Positions 26,330 to 36,747 of a DNA stretch of 64,000 nucleotides are shown one piece after another (the stretch's first letter is position 1; each line of letters begins with the position of its first letter). Source of the DNA: DATBRC01 sp036560485 (lineage in GTDB: Bacteria; Pseudomonadota; Gammaproteobacteria; Burkholderiales; Burkholderiaceae_D). The stretch is from contig DATBRC010000057.1 of the NCBI GenBank assembly GCA_036560485.1, positions 144,361 through 208,360 of the forward strand, in the 5' to 3' direction. The notes beneath the pieces were generated by a model. That model was not told the origin of the DNA. It did no database searches and was given only the letters and a program-made list of their open reading frames with translations. The position numbers and the translations under genes were made by a program.

Positions 26330-29300
26330 TTGATTCACTCGACGACAAAGGCAAGAGTAAAACTGAGTACGATGCAAGCCGTACTCTTGCTGGCTTTGTG
26401 TTATGTCATCAGTGGCAAATTGGCGTTGATGCTGGCATTACCCCCAGGTTATGCAACAGCAATTTTCCCTCCGGCAGGAATTGCCGTTGCTTCAATCATG
26501 ATTGGTGGCACGTCGCTATTGTCTGGTGTATTGCTGGGCGCATTTATTCTCAATGTTATTCAGGGGTTCAGCGTAGGTGCCAGTCAGCCTTTGGTTGTAT
26601 TGGAGGTAGCAGCAATTATTGCCTTGGCATCGGCACTTCAGGCTTGGGTGGGCAGTAGCATGTTGCATCGTCGAGTCAAACCCGGATTGGATTCGGGTCG
26701 TGACGTGGTGCAATTTCTTCTGCTGACGCCCGTTATGTGTCTGATTAGTGCCAGCATCGCTATACCCGGTATCTATCTGCTTCACGTCATGACAAGTGAA
26801 ACCTTGCTCGCCAATTGGATAACCTGGTGGGTGGGCGATACGATTGGCGTCGTATTAACTGCGCCATTGGTATGGATCTGCATTGGAAATCCACGATCGT
26901 TGTGGTGGAGGCGACGTTGGCTTCTGGTTGTCCCGCTCACGCTCAGTAGCGTCGTATTTCTTGTTCTCTATATTAAGGCCAATACCTGGGAACAAGAACA
27001 GCAAAGGCAAACATTTCGGATAAAGTCGCAGCAGGTAGGCGATGCGTTGCAATATCAGTTCGAAGAACATGAGCGTTTGCTACAAGCATTAGCAAGTGTG
27101 CTGAATCAGAAGAGTGCAATGACAGGGACAGAGTTTCGTAATATGGCGCGCGGTTATCTCGATCAACGCCCGGAATTAAAATCCATGAGCTGGGCGCCGC
27201 GTGTTACAGCCGGCGAGCGTAACGAATTTGAAAATTGGGCTCAAGGCACAATCACCAAAGATTTCGTGATTAAACAATTGGATGCGAATGCAAAGTGGCA
27301 TCCGGCCACAGTTCACCCTCAGTATTATCCTCTTACCTATGTAGAGCCAATGGCAGGCAATGAGCCTATGCTCGGCTACGATAAATTATCGGATCCTATT
27401 GCAAGTGCTGGATTATTGACGGCAATTCAAAGCAGCAAACCCACGGCCAGCAAAGTGGTTGCTCTTGTAATGCCTGCAGGTGGCAAGCAGGGAATCTTAT
27501 TATCGCAAGTAATCAAATTGAATCTTGCCGGGAAATCGGATCCCTCGATTGGCATTCTGACCATGGTCATACAGGTTGAGCCTTACTTAAAACGCGTTAT
27601 GGCAAGTGCGGACTTTCCTTATTTATTGGTGCGTCTGGAAGATGTCACAAACAATGCCGCGCCAGAAATCATCGCTGACCATATTAAGCGGGAATATCAG
27701 AGCGGAGATTATCAAAAGACCTTAAAGTTTGGCGGCCGGCAATACCAACTCACACTCGCTCCTACAGAAGATTATCTGGCAAGCCACAAAGGCTGGCAAA
27801 GCTGGACTGCACTTGTCTGCGGATTTTTATTGATCGGTTTGCTCAGCGCATTTTTATTGTTGATGAGCGGCCAGCGTGCGCAAATCGAAAGTGTGGTTGC
27901 AGATCGGACCAGAAAACTGCATGATCGAGAGGCGCGGCTAAACGCCATTCTGAACAATGCGGCAGATGCCATTGTAACGATTGATCGCGAAGGTAAAGTA
28001 ATATCGGTCAATGGTATCGCAGGAGAATTGTTTGGCTATATGGATCAAGCAATGCAAGGGGTTCTGTTTGATGACTTGATAAAAATTGCAAGCGGCGAAA
28101 CCGGGACAGGTCTGCTTGAACGCTTGAGTAAGCGGACACAATTCAATACGGAATTAACCGGCCGCAAAATCGACGGGAGCCAATTCCCGCTGACTATTTC
28201 CGTCAGCTTGGTCGAGGAATCCGAGGAAGCTTTCTTTGTCTGCGTGTTAAGAGACCTGACAGATCAGTATCGCTCGCGAGAACAGATATATCAGTTGGCG
28301 CACCATGATTCCTTGACAGGTTTGGCCAACCGCTTCACGCTGAATCAGCGGTTAGATCATTTGTTGGCGCTATCGCGTAGAGGTCAAGCTTCGGTTGCCA
28401 TCATGTTTATCGATCTTGATCACTTCAAGAAGATCAATGATTCGATGGGACATCAAATCGGCGATCAATTGTTGATGGAAGCAGCCGATCGCCTGAAAAA
28501 ATTATTAAGCATCGATGATATTGTTGCGCGCCCGGGAGGCGACGAGTTTGTCGTTGTTTTGGCGCGCCATGCTTCAATCGATACCGTAACGGCCTTGGCA
28601 GAGCGCATTATCGTGGTATTGACCGAAACATATCAGCTTGAAGATCATAAACTGCATTCCGGCGCGAGTATCGGTATCAGCTTGTTTCCTTCGGATGGGA
28701 CCGAGGCCGATACATTGTTGCGCAATGCCGATGCGGCCATGTACGTTGCGAAAGGTCGTGGCCGCGGCAATTATCAATTCTTTTCTTCCGAATTAAATGC
28801 GGCGGCGCATGAGCGCTTGCAAATCGAAAATCAGATCTGGCCCGGCTTGGAGCGCAACGAGTTTGAACTCTTCCTGCAACCGCAAATGCATCTTGCTTCG
28901 CGTCGGATTATCGGTGCCGAAGCATTGATTCGCTGGCGCCATCCGGAATTAGGCATGATTCCACCCGATCGTTTCATTCCCATTGCGGAAGAATCGGGTT
29001 TGATCATACCGCTGGGCGAATGGGTGCTGGAACGTGCGATGCATATCCTGGCCGGATGGCAGCGCGGACAATTTGCAGATTTGCGGCTGGCGATCAATTT
29101 GTCGGCTCGCCAATGCCACTCAGGGACGTTAATCAATAGCGTCGACCATTGGCAGAAGGAGACGGGCGCCGATTTGCATGGCCTTGAAATAGAAATTACC
29201 GAAACAGCGGCGATGCAAGATCCGGAGCAAACACGTGTTCTGCTGCGAGAAATGCGGGCACGCGGCATTAAAGTGGCGATTGACGATTTTGGTACTGGGT

Positions 29301-29617
29301 ATTCTTCGTTAAGCTATTTAAAAATCTTTGCGATCGATCGCATCAAGATTGATCGTAGTTTCGTGAAAGATATTGAGAGCGACCAGAATGATGCATTGAT
29401 TGCTTCGGCAACAATTGCATTGGCGCACAACCTTGGATTGGAAGTCATTGCCGAAGGTGTGGAAACAGAAGCGCAATGTGCTTTTCTGAATCATGAATTG
29501 TGTGATGAAGGTCAAGGATATTTATTCGGACGGCCAATGACGGTAGCTGATTTTGATGCGCTGCTTAAGGTGGATCAAACTAATCGTCTTTCACTCAAAG
29601 TTGCCGCAAGTGCCTGA
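26330..29617 (+). CDS. MASE1-CHASE-PAS-GGDEF-EAL membrane cyclic-di-GMP protein
   Basis: 1095 aa from a TTG at 26330 with GGAGGG 4 bases upstream. MASE1 membrane sensor with about 8 helices (15-220), periplasmic CHASE domain (about 240-480, MSWAPRVT and YPLTYVEP), a helix near 495-515, PAS (about 535-650), GGDEF (RPGGDEFVV at about 733) and EAL (AEALIRWRHP at about 861). All catalytic EAL motifs are intact (NLSARQ, EIEITE, DDFGTGYSSL, IKIDRSF, AEGVET), so both cyclase and phosphodiesterase activities are possible. Signal unknown. Confidence 0.94.
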   Translation: MIHSTTKARVKLSTMQAVLLLALCYVISGKLALMLALPPGYATAIFPPAGIAVASIMIGGTSLLSGVLLGAFILNVIQGFSVGASQPLVVLEVAAIIALASALQAWVGSSMLHRRVKPGLDSGRDVVQFLLLTPVMCLISASIAIPGIYLLHVMTSETLLANWITWWVGDTIGVVLTAPLVWICIGNPRSLWWRRRWLLVVPLTLSSVVFLVLYIKANTWEQEQQRQTFRIKSQQVGDALQYQFEEHERLLQALASVLNQKSAMTGTEFRNMARGYLDQRPELKSMSWAPRVTAGERNEFENWAQGTITKDFVIKQLDANAKWHPATVHPQYYPLTYVEPMAGNEPMLGYDKLSDPIASAGLLTAIQSSKPTASKVVALVMPAGGKQGILLSQVIKLNLAGKSDPSIGILTMVIQVEPYLKRVMASADFPYLLVRLEDVTNNAAPEIIADHIKREYQSGDYQKTLKFGGRQYQLTLAPTEDYLASHKGWQSWTALVCGFLLIGLLSAFLLLMSGQRAQIESVVADRTRKLHDREARLNAILNNAADAIVTIDREGKVISVNGIAGELFGYMDQAMQGVLFDDLIKIASGETGTGLLERLSKRTQFNTELTGRKIDGSQFPLTISVSLVEESEEAFFVCVLRDLTDQYRSREQIYQLAHHDSLTGLANRFTLNQRLDHLLALSRRGQASVAIMFIDLDHFKKINDSMGHQIGDQLLMEAADRLKKLLSIDDIVARPGGDEFVVVLARHASIDTVTALAERIIVVLTETYQLEDHKLHSGASIGISLFPSDGTEADTLLRNADAAMYVAKGRGRGNYQFFSSELNAAAHERLQIENQIWPGLERNEFELFLQPQMHLASRRIIGAEALIRWRHPELGMIPPDRFIPIAEESGLIIPLGEWVLERAMHILAGWQRGQFADLRLAINLSARQCHSGTLINSVDHWQKETGADLHGLEIEITETAAMQDPEQTRVLLREMRARGIKVAIDDFGTGYSSLSYLKIFAIDRIKIDRSFVKDIESDQNDALIASATIALAHNLGLEVIAEGVETEAQCAFLNHELCDEGQGYLFGRPMTVADFDALLKVDQTNRLSLKVAASA

Positions 29618-29669
29618 GATACTATGCGCGTAAAATAGCTCCAGGATTCATTTCAATGCAAGGAGCATC

Positions 29670-30014
29670 ATGCTGGTCACATTCAAATCCAAAGCGGCCG
29701 CGGAAGTCATCATGTATAAGGAACATGCGAAACGCATCCTTGATTTATTCAATAAAGACGTTGAACGCGGTGTCATCACCGCCGCCGAAACAGCAACGGC
29801 ACTCGCTAAATTAAATGCCGCGATTGAAGAAAGCCGCGCTCGAGCCACATCGAACGCAACACCGGATGCATCGGAACAGCAAGGAAAATATATCGACGAC
29901 GACCATGAGCGTACGGCAACGCAATCGGTGAGCTTTGCAACGCGCGCCTATCCGTTTCTGGAAATGCTGCGCGCCGCGCAAAAACGCGGTGCCGATATTG
30001 CATGGGGAATTTGA
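29670..30014 (+). CDS. DUF1840 domain-containing protein
   Basis: 114 aa with AAGGAG before the ATG. The opening MLVTFKSKAAAEVIMYKEHA and the closing ATRAYPFLEMLRAAQKRG are the conserved parts of DUF1840, a family seen mainly in beta- and gammaproteobacteria. The middle is variable and Ala-rich. Function unknown. It stands alone, convergent with the diguanylate cyclase gene. Confidence 0.85.
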   Translation: MLVTFKSKAAAEVIMYKEHAKRILDLFNKDVERGVITAAETATALAKLNAAIEESRARATSNATPDASEQQGKYIDDDHERTATQSVSFATRAYPFLEMLRAAQKRGADIAWGI

Positions 30015-30064
30015 ATGGGTGATAAGCCATCTATGATGGTACTTTTACCCTCTCTTGAACCATA

Positions 30065-31324
30065 TTAGCCGTTCGTGCCGTTGGTCCGTTGCTGTATTTC
30101 CGCAACGATTGGTCTTGATTTGTGTGACGCTAATTCGACGCGATTACGACCATTGCGTTTGGCGCACAACATCGCAGCGTCCGCACGCTTGAAAAAATTC
30201 TCATGGGTTTCGCCGGCTTCATAAGTTGCCAATCCGATGGAAATGGTAAGAGACCTTTTCAGTCCGAAAGGATGTTGTTCTGTCAGAGCGCGTAATCGCT
30301 CAGCGATTGCAGATAGAGTAGTCGCATCGGTATCGCGCAAGATAATGACAAATTCTTCTCCGCCCCATCGATAGAGTGAATCGCCAGCGCGTAAAACAGA
30401 CGTAAACAGTTTCGCTACTTGCTGCAATATGTTGTCACCCGCCGAATGCCCATAACGATCATTAATCAATTTGAAGTGATCAAAATCGATCAGCATCAAC
30501 GATAATTTCAATTTTTCTGCGTCGCTGATTTTGACAATGCGTGGCAAGTGCCTTGAGAAAGTGCGTCGATTCAGCAATCCTGTCAATTGATCGTGATTGG
30601 CATGATGCGCGGCTTTACGCCAGCGTGCTTCGCTGATCTTGAATTGCTTTGCGACGTTGGCAAAGATTGCCATCAGCAACATCAATGCGACACCCTGTGC
30701 AAGCATCAGATGCCACGGGTACGGTAGCAAATTCTTGCTGGTGTGGAATAGCACTAAAGGATCGACGCAAAGAAACGCCACATAATACAAAATAGTTTGC
30801 AGCAGACCGAACAACCATCGCTTGTAGAATGCCATGCCCCAATACACGGCAATTACCGGTGCCCAAATTAAATTCGTTTGCAAGATGGGAATGCTGTCGG
30901 ACGAATGAAATAATGCAAGCTGTACGATGCCGTTAAGGAGCGAACCCCACAATGTCAAGGTCACCAGAACATCAGTCGCAAAGACGGCGCGCGCTCCCCA
31001 TACGTAGGTCAATGTCAGCGAAAGGAAAAACATCAGGGCGCAGATTGCGCCATTGAGTTGATCCATTTTGCTTGATGCGTAGGCGACATGGATCATGTAG
31101 CCAAGCGTCACCAACGGTAAACCAAACCGGTATAAGCACAGATGCCAGTGTCGTGAAAAACGTGACTGGCTCGGTATGAATGGAAAACTCAAAAGGGGCA
31201 AACTATCCTCACCTTGGTACGAGCGTTTTGTAATTGCTGTGGTGCTCATGCGCTGCTTCACACAGTGGCCGAAAATTTCTACATGGCAAGCATTGTTGAT
31301 TTTTTGTAAAAATGATTTCAGCAT
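30065..31324 (-). CDS. Membrane-bound diguanylate cyclase
   Basis: About 419 aa. Six hydrophobic helices (about residues 65-245) are followed by a GGDEF domain with GGEEF (YRWGGEEFVIIL), HDQLTGLLNRR and DFDHFKLINDRYGHSAGD. The fold is complete and is expected to make c-di-GMP; no EAL domain. The start is uncertain: GTG 31351, ATG 31324 and ATG 31249 are all possible and none has a clear ribosome site. Divergent from rsmB. Confidence 0.88.
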   Translation of the reverse strand: MLKSFLQKINNACHVEIFGHCVKQRMSTTAITKRSYQGEDSLPLLSFPFIPSQSRFSRHWHLCLYRFGLPLVTLGYMIHVAYASSKMDQLNGAICALMFFLSLTLTYVWGARAVFATDVLVTLTLWGSLLNGIVQLALFHSSDSIPILQTNLIWAPVIAVYWGMAFYKRWLFGLLQTILYYVAFLCVDPLVLFHTSKNLLPYPWHLMLAQGVALMLLMAIFANVAKQFKISEARWRKAAHHANHDQLTGLLNRRTFSRHLPRIVKISDAEKLKLSLMLIDFDHFKLINDRYGHSAGDNILQQVAKLFTSVLRAGDSLYRWGGEEFVIILRDTDATTLSAIAERLRALTEQHPFGLKRSLTISIGLATYEAGETHENFFKRADAAMLCAKRNGRNRVELASHKSRPIVAEIQQRTNGTNG

Positions 31325-31536
31325 CGGTGTTAAGCGACCGTTATTATGCACTGGTCTGAAAAACAGTCCGAAAAAACGAACTGTTGGTTGAACTTTTTCA
31401 ATTAAAAGTCAATCTCCTGTATATAAGCAAATATTCGTTAGCGGTCCTTCTTCATTTCTCCTATGCTCTCGCAGTCTTCCAGCTACAATCACGCCTTCAT
31501 TCAGCAATCGCTGCGCTTCGTTCATTAAAAGTTAAT

Positions 31537-32862
31537 GTGCCGAAATCTCATTTAAAACCTGATTCACTCGCATTCAGTTTGTTAGGAGCGGCGCAAGCCG
31601 TGACATATGTACGTAGCGGTACTGCATTGCCGCAAGCACTGGCGCGTGTCTTTGCGCGTGCCAATGCATTGCCACAAGCGCGCGGTGCGATACAGGATAT
31701 TGCCTATCGCACCATGCGCTATTGGGGCACGTCAGAAGCATTGATCGGAATGCTGGCAAGTCGTGCGCCCGCCCCCCCTGTTTTGCATGCCTTGTTGAGT
31801 TGTTCGTTAAGTTTGTTATGTCAACCGCAGGACGCGGACGGCAGTGCGCCGTATGAAAGTTTCACCGTGGTTGATCAGGCAGTCAACGCTGCTACGTCGG
31901 ATCCTGAGATGGCACATGCCAAAGGCATGGTCAATGCGGTATTGCGGCGTTTCTTGCGAGAGCAAGCTACCTTGCTGCAAGAAGTGAAGAAACAAGCAGC
32001 AGCTACCTGGAATTATCCGGCATGGTGGATCGATGCCACCAAAGCAGCCTATCCGCGTGACTGGCAATCTATTCTGATTGCAGGTAACGCGCCACCACCG
32101 CTGACTTTGCGCGTCAATCGTCGTAAAACGACGGTGACAGAATTCCTGCAAACGCTCGCTAACAACGAAATGGCTGCGTGTCAAATTGGACCCGACGCAG
32201 TGCGGCTGGATAAGCCAATTCCGGTAATGCAGATTCCAGGATTTAATGAAGGACTGGTTTCCGTGCAGGACGCGGCCGCACAATTGGCTGCACCATTATT
32301 AAACTTGCACGATGGCATGCGCGTATTGGATGCATGCGCGGCACCGGGTGGCAAGACTGGACATATCCTTGAATGTGCCGATGTTGAGCTGATTGCATTG
32401 GATCATGATGCGCAGCGCTTGCTTCGCATTGAACAGAATTTGCAGCGCTTGCAATTAAAGGCGGCACTTATTGCCGGAGATGCCAGTAACAATAGTTGGT
32501 GGAATGGTAAGTTATTCGATCGTATTCTGGCGGATGTTCCCTGCACCGCGTCCGGCATCGTACGGCGCCATCCTGATATTCGATGGTTGCGCCGCAAGGC
32601 GGATGCTGCGCAGCTTGCAACACTTTCAACACAAATTCTCGACAACCTTTGGCAGATGCTACGGCCGGATGGTAAATTGTTGTTCGTAACGTGCTCGCTT
32701 TGGCCGCAGGAATCAGAGGCTCAGGCGGCTGCCTTTGCCATGCGCAATCATGCAACACGCTTATCCGCTCCCGGCCAATTATTGCCCACTGCAAATGCCG
32801 ATAAGGATCACGACGGCTTGTTTTACGCATTGTTTCAAAAGTCAGTATCGGGCTCGGCATAA
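31537..32862 (+). CDS. rsmB: 16S rRNA m5C967 methyltransferase RsmB
   Basis: 441 aa from the GTG at 31537; longer in-frame starts back to 31384 add residues with no family match. N-terminal NusB-like RNA-binding domain (SLLGAAQAVTYVRSG). SAM domain with LDACAAPGGKTGHILE, the release cysteine in DVPCTASGIVRRHPDIRW and the nucleophilic cysteine in VTCSLWPQESEAQ. First gene of a conserved rsmB-DUF4390-ntrY-ntrX string. Confidence 0.9.
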   Translation: MPKSHLKPDSLAFSLLGAAQAVTYVRSGTALPQALARVFARANALPQARGAIQDIAYRTMRYWGTSEALIGMLASRAPAPPVLHALLSCSLSLLCQPQDADGSAPYESFTVVDQAVNAATSDPEMAHAKGMVNAVLRRFLREQATLLQEVKKQAAATWNYPAWWIDATKAAYPRDWQSILIAGNAPPPLTLRVNRRKTTVTEFLQTLANNEMAACQIGPDAVRLDKPIPVMQIPGFNEGLVSVQDAAAQLAAPLLNLHDGMRVLDACAAPGGKTGHILECADVELIALDHDAQRLLRIEQNLQRLQLKAALIAGDASNNSWWNGKLFDRILADVPCTASGIVRRHPDIRWLRRKADAAQLATLSTQILDNLWQMLRPDGKLLFVTCSLWPQESEAQAAAFAMRNHATRLSAPGQLLPTANADKDHDGLFYALFQKSVSGSA

Positions 32863-33017
32863 TCGCAATTTTTTAACCCTGTTTTAGGTGCTTCAATCCT
32901 ATCCCGTGGTGCAATGTCAATTGATATGCAGTCGATGAATTCGACTGAGCAATTTGATATCCATGATTGATAGGATTTTTTAGTCGCCTCAGGCAAATAT
33001 TTCGGATCGCAATTCGA

Positions 33018-33599
33018 GTGACACGACGCTTTTTTCATTCCATGGCATGCGCTGTTTTGGCGCTGTTGATGTTTTCCATAGTGCTCGCTCCAACCACGGC
33101 GCGCGCTGCGGAGGGTATTGAAATCACCCAGGCGCATTTGGAGAGTACCGAAGAAGGTTACAAATTAGCGGCCAATTTTTCGTTCGAGCTGAACCATGGA
33201 TTAGAAGATGCGGTAACACATGGCGTGCCACTGTACTTCACGACAGAAGTCCAGCTCATGCGGCCACGCTGGTATTGGTTCGATGAAAAGGCAGTGAACA
33301 CTTCGCAAACCACACGGATTTCTTACAATGTGTTGACGCGCCAATATAGCGTGGCAGTGTTGGGGAGCCTGCAACAAACTTTTCCTTCCTTGGAAGAAGC
33401 CTTGTCCTTGATCCGCCGCCCGAATCGCTGGGTAGTAGCAGAGCATGGCGCATTAAGCCACGGAGCAATTTATAAAGTATCCATTCGCATGCGGCTCGAT
33501 GTTGCGCAGTTGTCAAAACCATTTCAAGTCAATGCACTGAACAACAGTGATTGGCGTTTCTCTTCCGATTGGAAAACTTTCAGCTTCAAGGCGGATTAA
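33018..33599 (+). CDS. DUF4390 domain-containing secreted protein
   Basis: 193 aa from the GTG at 33018, which gives a clean signal peptide (MTRRFFHS, hydrophobic core, cleavage after TARA); a TTG at 32967 would bury it. The mature part (AEGIEITQAHLESTEEGYKL, PLYFTTEVQLMRPRWYWFDE) is the DUF4390 fold. Function unknown, but it is almost always next to ntrY in betaproteobacteria; 2 bp separate its stop from the ntrY GTG. Confidence 0.85.
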   Translation: MTRRFFHSMACAVLALLMFSIVLAPTTARAAEGIEITQAHLESTEEGYKLAANFSFELNHGLEDAVTHGVPLYFTTEVQLMRPRWYWFDEKAVNTSQTTRISYNVLTRQYSVAVLGSLQQTFPSLEEALSLIRRPNRWVVAEHGALSHGAIYKVSIRMRLDVAQLSKPFQVNALNNSDWRFSSDWKTFSFKAD

Positions 33600-33601
33600 G
33601 T

Positions 33602-35926
33602 GTGACGCGCGTGTTGCGGTATTTGTTAATCTTGGGCGGGGCAATTGTAAGCATCCTGCTCTTTTTGCTGGCGTCGGCATCAGAAAACTCCGCGGCATTC
33701 GATAAGCATTACCCGTGGTTGCTGGGATTAAATGCGCTGGTAGCCATTGGGTTGTTAATCCTGGTCACCTTGTTGTTGGCGCGGCTTTATCAGCGCTATC
33801 GGCGCGGTCGCTTCGGTTCCAAATTAATGACGCGCCTGGTGCTGCTGTTTGCTGCAGTCGGGATTTTGCCGGGCGCAATTATTTATACCGTCTCCGTTCA
33901 ATTCGTTTCTCGCTCGATTGAATCCTGGTTTGATGTGCGCGTTGAAGCAGCATTGGAATCCGGACTCAATTTGGGACGCAGTGCATTGGATGCCAGTCTC
34001 GCTGATCTCAACGCCAAAGCACATAATATGGCTTTACTGCTGGCGGATATTCCGGAGTCGTCACAGGTCACGCAACTGTCGCGATTACGCGATCAAGGTT
34101 TGATGCAAGAAGCGACCATCGTGACGGGTAATGGACGTTTGGTCGCGATTGATGGTGCTCGTCTAGGCGCGCTACTGTCGGATTTGCCGACCAAAGTCAT
34201 GTTGCGGCAGGCCCGCACCACGCGTGGATTTTCAGCGATCGAAGGTGGGGCTGCAGTAGATGAAGGCATCAATAAAAATGGTGACCATGGAGCCACGACA
34301 TTCGAATCCAATGCGCTTGATGCGGTAACCAGCTTGCGCATGCGCGTTGTGGTATTGATTCCGACGCCAACCAATGCAATCTCGCTGCAGAATGAGCAGC
34401 GCTACTTGCAGTTGGTGCAACCTGTGCCCACTTCTTTGGCTGCCAATGCTGAAGCGCTGCGTGCGGCGTACAGTGAATATCAGGAACGTTCGCTGGGCCG
34501 TTCCGGCTTGCGGAAAATTTACATCGTGACGCTTACCTTGACTTTGCTGCTCGCGATCTTTGGCGCCGTTACCAGCGCGTTCGTTATCGCGGACGACTTG
34601 GCGCAGCCATTATTGTTGCTGGCTGAAGGTACGCAAGCGGTAGCCAAGGGTGATTTTTCACCGCGCCCTATCGTTGCCACTTCCGATGAATTGGGCACAC
34701 TCACGCAATCGTTCAACAGCATGACGCGACAACTCTATGATGCGCGCGCCGCAGTGGAAAAAAATCGGTCTGAACTGGAAAATGCGAAAGCATATCTGGA
34801 AACGGTTTTGGGTAATATGTCCGCTGGGGTGATGGTATTGGATGCGGATTTTAAATTATTGACTTGCAACGAATCGGTTGAGCGCATTTTGGAGCATCCT
34901 TTCGAGGAATTGATTGGCCGGCCTATTACTGCAGTTGAAGGAATTGCCGTCTTCGCCAAGGCAATTACTACAGCCTTCTCCGAGCAAAATGCACAATCGG
35001 CCGGTGATGAGACAGTCAATGGCATGCATTGGCAACATCAAATCGAAATTCCGCGCATGATCGAGTCATCAGATGCGGAGTCAAATGAGGAATCCGATAT
35101 TGGCAACTACATCATCTTGTTGGCACGAGGTTCGCGTTTGCCGATCGAAAGTGGTATCGGTTACCTGGTTGTATTTGATAATATTTCTGATGTGATTTCT
35201 GCGCAGCGTTCCATCGCATGGGGCGAAGTGGCAAGACGCTTGGCGCATGAAATCAAGAACCCGCTTACGCCGATCCAGCTCTCAGCCGAGCGGCTGCAAA
35301 TGAAATTGGTAGGAAAATTGACTGAACAAGATGCAACGATGTTAAGCAAAAGCACGACCACCATTGTGAATCAAGTAGCCGCCATGAAGCGCATGGTCGA
35401 TGATTTTCGCGACTATGCGAAAACACCGCCGGCTGTATTAAGTCCACTGGATCTCAACGCATTGATAGAAGAAATTTTGAATTTGTATATTAGTGGTGAT
35501 GAACGCGATATCATCCACGTTATACTTGCAAAAAATTTGCCGCAAGTCATGGGCGATGCTACACAATTGCGCCAAGTAGTTCATAATCTTTTACAGAACG
35601 CACAGGACGCGGTGGTGGAGCGCAAGGATGAAAGTCCGGCGCGTATCGATGTCGCAACGGAAATAGTTCATTACCAAAGTTCGGAAGGTGACGTTCGCAG
35701 TGCAGTTCGCTTGTCGATCACTGATAATGGTCCAGGATTTTCGTCCAAAATTCTTGCTCGGGCGTTTGAACCTTATGTGACTTCCAAACCGCGCGGCACA
35801 GGATTGGGACTTGCCATGGTGAAAAAAATCATCGAGGAACATGGCGGACGGATAGATATTCAGAACAGAACTGATGGAAATGGTGCAAAAATACTAATTT
35901 TGCTGTTAAAGTTAGCGACTAATTAA
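33602..35926 (+). CDS. ntrY: NtrY-like sensor histidine kinase
   Basis: 774 aa from GTG at 33602, with AAGGCGG upstream. Membrane helices near 5-27, 38-60, 80-105 and 310-330 frame a periplasmic loop; then HAMP, PAS (about 400-540), HisKA with phospho-acceptor His in RLAHEIKNPLTPIQLSAERL (about 548), and HATPase with N, G1 and G2 boxes (VVHNLLQNAQDAV, ITDNGPGF, GTGLGLAMV). Partner of the response regulator downstream. NtrYX systems are linked to nitrogen, envelope or redox signalling; here the stimulus is unknown. Confidence 0.92.
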   Translation: MTRVLRYLLILGGAIVSILLFLLASASENSAAFDKHYPWLLGLNALVAIGLLILVTLLLARLYQRYRRGRFGSKLMTRLVLLFAAVGILPGAIIYTVSVQFVSRSIESWFDVRVEAALESGLNLGRSALDASLADLNAKAHNMALLLADIPESSQVTQLSRLRDQGLMQEATIVTGNGRLVAIDGARLGALLSDLPTKVMLRQARTTRGFSAIEGGAAVDEGINKNGDHGATTFESNALDAVTSLRMRVVVLIPTPTNAISLQNEQRYLQLVQPVPTSLAANAEALRAAYSEYQERSLGRSGLRKIYIVTLTLTLLLAIFGAVTSAFVIADDLAQPLLLLAEGTQAVAKGDFSPRPIVATSDELGTLTQSFNSMTRQLYDARAAVEKNRSELENAKAYLETVLGNMSAGVMVLDADFKLLTCNESVERILEHPFEELIGRPITAVEGIAVFAKAITTAFSEQNAQSAGDETVNGMHWQHQIEIPRMIESSDAESNEESDIGNYIILLARGSRLPIESGIGYLVVFDNISDVISAQRSIAWGEVARRLAHEIKNPLTPIQLSAERLQMKLVGKLTEQDATMLSKSTTTIVNQVAAMKRMVDDFRDYAKTPPAVLSPLDLNALIEEILNLYISGDERDIIHVILAKNLPQVMGDATQLRQVVHNLLQNAQDAVVERKDESPARIDVATEIVHYQSSEGDVRSAVRLSITDNGPGFSSKILARAFEPYVTSKPRGTGLGLAMVKKIIEEHGGRIDIQNRTDGNGAKILILLLKLATN

Positions 35927-36012
35927 TTATTAACTGATTGTTATTGGCATTTCTTCTCATGATAAGGCACCAAATCAATGGGAAGATGGCTTGAAATGAG
36001 AAAGACCTGTAC

Positions 36013-36747
36013 ATGGCTAACATCCTAGTAGTTGACGATGAAATGGGTATTCGCGAATTGCTCTCCGAAATTTTGAGCGATGAGGGACATGTCATTACAA
36101 CCGCCGAGAACGCGCAACAGGCGCGTGAATTGCGCGCAACCAGTGCGCCGGAACTCGTATTGCTGGATATCTGGATGCCTGATACGGACGGCGTTACGTT
36201 GCTCAAGGAATGGCAACGCGATGGCTTGCTTACCATGCCGGTGATCATGATGTCCGGGCATGCAACGATTGATACGGCTGTGGAAGCCACGCGCATCGGC
36301 GCACTTAATTTCCTTGAAAAGCCGATTTCGTTGCAAAAGCTTTTGAAAGCCGTACAACAAGGTTTGTCGCGCGGGCAAGAGCATACGCGTCCCCCCAGTT
36401 TTCATGCACGCCCTGTATTAACTTCGGTGTCATCTGATACACGCACGATGATGAGCCATTCTTCTGTTGCCAGTCCTCCTTTAAGCGGAATTTCATTGGC
36501 ACCTTCTTTGAGTGCATCTGCGACCTTGATGTCGACGGATACCCATCTTTTCAGTTTGTCGTTTGATCTTCCTTTGCGTGAGGCGCGTGATGCGTTCGAG
36601 CGCGCGTACTTCGAACATCACTTGCAGCATGAAGGTGGCAGCATGACGCGTGTTGCGGAGAAGACAGGATTGGAGCGCACCCATCTTTATCGCAAGCTCA
36701 AGCAATTACGTGTAGAACCCAGCAAACTGGGCAAAAAAGGCGGATGA
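36013..36747 (+). CDS. ntrX: Short NtrX-like response regulator without the AAA+ domain
   Basis: 244 aa. Receiver domain (1-118) with DDE at 8-10 and phospho-Asp52 (LVLLDIWMPDTDG), and a Fis-type helix-turn-helix (about 195-240, MTRVAEKTGLERTHLYRKL). The sigma-54-interacting AAA+ domain expected in NtrX (GAFTGA, Walker motifs) is entirely missing, and a Ser/Thr-rich linker (about 120-185) takes its place. It cannot activate sigma-54 RNA polymerase by itself and may work like a RegA/PrrA-type regulator. The next gene overlaps its stop as ATGA. Confidence 0.9.
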   Translation: MANILVVDDEMGIRELLSEILSDEGHVITTAENAQQARELRATSAPELVLLDIWMPDTDGVTLLKEWQRDGLLTMPVIMMSGHATIDTAVEATRIGALNFLEKPISLQKLLKAVQQGLSRGQEHTRPPSFHARPVLTSVSSDTRTMMSHSSVASPPLSGISLAPSLSASATLMSTDTHLFSLSFDLPLREARDAFERAYFEHHLQHEGGSMTRVAEKTGLERTHLYRKLKQLRVEPSKLGKKGG

